Source: Blakeslea trispora
Lineage: Eukaryota; Mucoromycota; Mucoromycetes; Mucorales; Choanephoraceae
Reading direction: 5' to 3'
Length of the DNA: 64,000 bases
NCBI GenBank assembly: GCA_025331445.1
Contig: JAIWNE010000002.1
Coordinates: 124,001-188,000 of the forward strand
The notes under the pieces were generated by a model, which made no database searches, was not told the origin of the DNA, and saw only the letters and a program-made list of their open reading frames with translations. Below are positions 59,333 to 64,000 of this stretch, one piece after another. Position 1 is the first letter of the stretch. Every line of letters begins with the position of its first letter. Made by a program: the position numbers and the translations under genes.

Positions 59333-61209
59333 TTAATCATAAGCTTGATCATGGTTCTTTTGAGCACGACCAGAAGGATCAGAGGGACAACCCCAATCAC
59401 CACGAGGAATCCATCTAACAACAGAAGCAGTACAAGCAGGTTGAGGGAACCATTGTTCAAACATGACTCTGTACATATAAGCTTCCTTAGTGTCAGGTGT
59501 ATCCTTGGACCATCTGCTACCAGCTTGAGCCAATTCTTCCACAGAGACCTTGTTCTCACTGACGGCCTTCAAGGTATCAATCCAGCTGTAACCAACACCA
59601 TCAGAGAACTGTTCCTTTTGACGCCACAAGATGTTGTCGGGCAAATAAGGCTTGGCATCAGGTTCATCAGAGGTATCAAAGGCCTTACGAATAATATATT
59701 TTTCAGCACGACCTTGGTCTTTCTTGTGGAGCTTTTCTTCAGGGGTAATGTTCATGGAGACTTCCAAGAATTCCTTGTCCAAAAATGGAACACGGGCTTC
59801 AAGACCCCAGGCCATTGTTGATTTGTTGGCACGAAGACAATCAGCTGTATGCAAGTTCTTGACACGAGTGACACATTCTGTATGGAAGGCAGCGGCATCA
59901 GGAGCTTGGTGGAAGTAGAGGTATCCACCAAAGACTTCATCAGAACCTTCACCAGACAAGACCATCTTGACACCTAAAGCCTTGATCTTACGTGATAAAA
60001 GGTACATTGGGGTAGAGGCACGGATGGTGGTCACATCATAGGTTTCTAAATGGTAGATGACATCACTCACAGCATCTAAAGCTTCTTGAATTGTAAAAGT
60101 AAGTTCATGATGGATTGTACCCAAGAATTTGGCTACTTCTCTAGCAGCCAACAAATCAGGGGAACCAGGGAGACCGATCGAGAAAGAATGAACGCCAGGC
60201 CAGCTCTTGGGTCCACCTATAAAAATAAAGAAAAATTGCTGTCTTAGAAAAAATTGAACCAATCGGATAATAACAACTGAAACTTACTTTCATCAAATTG
60301 ATCATCTTCATCATTAGCAGCACCACTAGCAATCTTTTGAGCTTCTCTGACAGCAATAGAGGCAATTAAACTAGAATCAAGACCACCAGACAACAAGACA
60401 CCATAAGGCACTTCAGCCATTAATCTCTTACGAACAGCCTTTTCAAGAGACTCTCTCAAGACCTTAAGATCAACAGGGTTTGTGGGGATCTTGTTTTCAT
60501 CCCACCAGGTAGGGTTGAACCAACGAGTGGTTTCCTTGGTTTCAGAGTCATAGAGATGACCGGGAGGGAAAGCAAGAATCTTATCACATTCTTCATTCAA
60601 GGCTTTGAGTTCAGAAGAAAAGTAGACAGTTTCAGGCATCTTGCTGTTCCAACCATAATAGAGAGTGGTGATACCGATAGGATCACGAGCAGCCACAATA
60701 CGGTTACGCTTGACATCCAAGAGAACAAAAGAGAACATACCATCCAGGTGGTTGACAAGATCAGTGCCCATTTCATCGTACATGTGCATAATGACTTCAC
60801 AGTCAGAGTTGGTCTGGAATTGATGAGGCTTCTTCAATTGCTTTCTCAAGTACTTGTGGTTATAGATTTCACCATTGACACAGAGAACATAGTTACCATC
60901 TTCACTGACAAGAGGTTGAGCACCGGATTCTGAGATATGAAATAAGTTTCACCATGTCAAAATTACCATCTCTGTCACTTACCAACACCAACAATAGCCA
61001 AACGTTCATGACAAAATATGTTGTTCTTGACAACATGACAACCACTCCAATCAGGACCACGGTGTCTAATTCTATATTTTGTATTAAATTAATTCAAATG
61101 TCCTCATCGCATCAAAAGAAATGACTTACTTTTTGGAAAGATAAAGAGCACGTTGACGATAGGCATCTACGTCGCCTTGATAGTTGCAGACAGCAAAAAT
61201 ACCACACAT
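59333..61209 (-). CDS. ASN1: Asparagine synthetase (glutamine-hydrolysing)
   Basis: The enzyme makes asparagine from aspartate, ATP and glutamine in the cytosol. Four exons (61209-61130, 61071-60983, 60929-60288, 60216-59333) join in phase to 564 codons, the usual family length. The start MCGIF supplies the Cys2 nucleophile of the class II glutamine amidotransferase domain. [17 protein letters not shown] and CVNGEIYNH line its pocket. The synthetase domain has the ATP pyrophosphatase loop SGGLDSS at about residues 237-243 and the [11 protein letters not shown] block. [12 protein letters not shown] and [16 protein letters not shown] are also typical. All key residues are present, so the gene should be functional. 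It is the clearest housekeeping gene in the window. Confidence 0.97.
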
Positions 61210-63548
61210 ATTGAATCAAAATATAATTGTAATCAAGAAGAAAAAGAAATCAACAAAGGGCCTTTTTATTTTTATAGACGATCTTCATTTCTCTGTGCGG
61301 GCTTTGAACTGCTAGGTTCAGTTGCTTTAATTGGTTAGAGATAGGTCCTATATCACCCGGGATCAAGCATATTTGTGTAGTTCTAAAGTAGCCCTTTGAT
61401 GAAGTTACAAGACAAATGAAACTATAGGCAGATTCACTTGAGAAGCAAGAAAGCAAATGCATAGAATAGAAGAGGAATAGAGAGAAAATAGGTACAGGTT
61501 GTACGCTCAAACATGGCTTCTTGACAGTGATAGGATATAACAAGAACTCTACGTTACACGATGCGTCTGTTTTGCCCATCATGACTCATGTAGACTTTTG
61601 GGTTTTTGCTTTATTTCATTTATCACATTCTGTGACTTGTGTTTTGTTATCAACTTTCATAGATAACGATTAGGCACTTTGTTTATCACCAAAGACAAGA
61701 TAATCCTATAGAACGGACTTTGTTTTTTTTCTTTCTCTTTCTCTTTTACATGTTGTTATATCGAATATAGCCTTCATAAGTGACATTTCATTTCCTTTTT
61801 TTTTTTTTTAAATTCTAGTTGGGTTGGAAAATTCGATTAAAAAAGGGATAATTTAAGGGATAAATATTTCTTGCCCATCATTCATCAAGAGAAGACACGC
61901 ACACACACACGCACACACATACACAAACACACCAGAAAACATATGAATACAATTGAAGATGAGGCACTGAATTGTTTTTTTTTCTTCTTTTTTTCAAGAG
62001 GTTATTATAAGAGAAAAAAAAAGGCACTACTCCATCTAGTGTCTTTTTCACCGCCGACTAATAATAGAAAATTTATTGCTTGGGAACAAAATCTTTAAAA
62101 AAAATGTATTTACGCTTATCTTTTTGGTGTTGTAGAGGGTCTTTTATATCTGTTTGAACTCCAAAATGACAATAATATATGAACTCCTTGACTATAGCTA
62201 TCACTCTATGTCCTTTCCAAAGTTATTACAAGTTTTCAGTAGGAATAAAAAAAGGTTGTTTTTTGTTTTATTTAGTTTTCTGATATCGTTTATTTATATT
62301 GGGAGTGGGACACCTACTGCTTCTTTAGTCCTGACTCTATTTGTTTGGCTTGGCTAGCAGAACATTCATATTAACGTATTTGTGAGGGATAGATTGCCCG
62401 TGCTCAACATTTGGCCCTATGCTTATTTTTTTGTTCCCACGCTTGAGCTTTTTTTTTTTTTCATCATCTAGCCTTTTAAATCACAATAACTGTATTTCAA
62501 ATTTTTCTGTAAACTTGTTGCTCGTAAGTCAAATGGGCATTCTTTTTTATTGAACAGCTTTTACAAACAAAGCGAGCCGCTAGTCTTCTTCCTAAAGCGA
62601 GAACTCAGCTTTTTGTTTATAAAGATATTACAAAAACATCAATCCTTTACCTCGAGCAGCATGGCTTCTTCTTCTAGTCTGCAGAGGTTGTGCCAGCCTA
62701 GAATATCTTCAGATAACAACAAGGCCTCTTGTTTTGAGTATTTATTGATAGCCACTTGCAGATGATCAATACAGTATTTCTTCTTGTTCTTTTCTTTTTT
62801 TCTTAGCAGAATACACATACCTATAATAGTTCTTTTTCTTTCTCTAATCATTACATGTCAACTTACAGCAATTTTTTTCAATGGCCATTTTGGCATTGGT
62901 AGTGATATTTTTTATGGCAAGAATTAGCCTTACGGCTTCCTTTAAACCTATATTTACCATCAATGATGCTATTGAACTGAACTACATGAAGACAAATGAA
63001 CTTACCAATTTTACCGTTGCCGGTGAGCTGCTTCTCTTTAAGTGCGAGAGCAAACACAAAATTTTTGACAAGTATGATTAAGAAATCAGTGACTTTGGCA
63101 AGTACAGGGTAGGTTACTAAAGTGAATGCAACCAGACAGATGTTTAAATAAACACCTGTAGATTCATATACAATAGACATCTCAATACTGTCAATCAAAG
63201 AGATAGATAGGAAAACACAATGCCTAAACAATAGTCATTCAACTTTCGTTATCAACGCATACACTGGTTCAATATCATTGGTTTACATTATTTACACAGA
63301 GCATATGGAAAAGATTATGAGTGAAAATCAAGTTGTTTCGAAAAAAAAAACCAATACAATAGGACTTCAAAATGAGTACTGCTTCGATTGTTTTTAGCAA
63401 GGTGTTTGGCTAAAGAATGGCCTATTCAGTAACGAAAGAACGTTCGGCGAGGTGGCAATCAACCTGCCAGGGAGTTTGTTGTAGAACAGCAGTATAGACG
63501 AAGGTAGTGTTGTTGAAAATGAAGAGCCAAAGCTCAGGGAAGCTTACT
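61210..63548. other. Intergenic DNA upstream of asparagine synthetase
   Basis: The first few hundred bases are the probable ASN promoter. A CA-rich stretch lies at about 61896-61935. Short frames between 62.1 and 63.3 kb have no motifs. A stretch of about 100 bases before 63548 reads as part of a protein (NERTFGEVAINLPGS), but it is too short to name. Confidence 0.45.
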
Positions 63549-63550
63549 AC

Positions 63551-64000
63551 AGTGCCTCCAGTCTTAAATCTTATAAACTTTAATTTCTTTTCAAATTTTC
63601 CATCATTTAAAATCCCGCTATATTATTAAAATCCGATAGTAATTTCCAAAATTTGTGATTTTATTGGGTGATTTTATTGTCCACTTTCACTTTTCTGTGT
63701 GATAGGTATCTTTTGTTAACAAATTTCTCTAATTCTAGAGAAATTTTTCGGCCATCACTACACTCACTGTATGCTTCAATGTAATCCATACACTTCTGGA
63801 AATACTTTCTTATATGAGCTGTATTGCCAGCTGTATCCAGAAAGGTCGACACATTGGCTTCAAGCGATTTGAAGGTGTAATCACACTTCAAACGGGCTTC
63901 TCGCTTGGCATATGACCAATAGTACTCTATCCAGTTACATTCGCAATGATACTTTGGATAGAGCTCAAAGATGTGACCAGCATCTTCAACAGTTTCTTGC
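63551..64000 (-). mobile_element. Second copy of the 44-kb transposon family, runs out of the window
   Basis: The end CAGTGCCTCCAGTCTTAAAT at 63551 resembles the terminal repeat at 44013 and follows a TA (63549-63550). The other end lies beyond the window. Confidence 0.85.
63661..64000 (-). CDS. DDE transposase, C-terminal part of a partial copy
   Basis: The frame is open from the window edge to a TAA at 63661. It contains the catalytic Glu block HCECNWIEYYWSYAKREAR and closely follows the end of the 710-residue transposase at 44-46 kb, including CDYTFKSLEANVSTFLD and KCMDYIEAYSECSDGRK. Differences are mostly conservative, so this is a related but distinct copy. The rest of the gene is outside the window. 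Confidence 0.88.
   Translation of the reverse strand, partial: QETVEDAGHIFELYPKYHCECNWIEYYWSYAKREARLKCDYTFKSLEANVSTFLDTAGNTAHIRKYFQKCMDYIEAYSECSDGRKISLELEKFVNKRYLSHRKVKVDNKITQ

Overview
The window looks like a nuclear contig of an early-diverging fungus, most likely Mucoromycota (Mucorales-like). The signs are AT-rich DNA, compact genes with short GT-AG introns (mostly 50-110 bases), and a very high load of transposable elements of types common in that group (DIRS-like, Tc1/mariner-like, MULE, LINE, Fanzor-like). No bacterial operon signals, CRISPR array, rRNA or convincing tRNA gene was seen. All gene models and intron borders were worked out by hand from splice sites, reading phase and protein motifs.

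Layout. 1-3.4 kb: 3' part of a LINE reverse transcriptase ORF. 4.6-17.1 kb: a host gene block with a patatin-like lipase family gene (+), a DUF3020-type putative regulator (-), a decayed Fanzor-like fragment, a dead Tc1 element lying just after the stop codon of an ArfGAP gene (-), then an NRAMP metal transporter (-). 18.9-29.1 kb: transposon territory with an IS630-like transposase pseudogene, a TA-flanked MITE, an internally deleted DIRS-like element, an 855-bp deletion derivative of a large DDE transposon, and a MULE/OTU remnant. 29.2-35.2 kb: a DIRS retrotransposon sitting inside the terminal repeat of another, iteron-rich transposon. 35.2-42.3 kb: decayed DNA, a 209-bp pure CT microsatellite, a dead DDE transposase and a miniature LTR element with about 50-bp LTRs that itself carries a pogo-like MITE. 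42.9-47.2 kb: a multi-exon gene of unknown function cut in two by an apparently intact TA-flanked transposon. 47.3-55.5 kb: a foldback element, an exonuclease-fused transposase gene between two long inverted arms, and a Fanzor-like pseudogene. 56.2-61.2 kb: a GATA factor (+), a dead LINE (-) and asparagine synthetase (-). The window ends inside a second copy of the transposon that split the 43-47 kb gene.

The six intact-looking host genes serve unrelated functions (lipid metabolism, transcription, vesicle traffic, metal uptake, nitrogen-responsive transcription, asparagine synthesis) and are not a cluster. The main interest is the layered transposon history. At least seven elements end in TA dinucleotides, two insertions can be undone on paper to give back a continuous reading frame, and one nested pair can be resolved by exact arithmetic on 22-bp repeat units.
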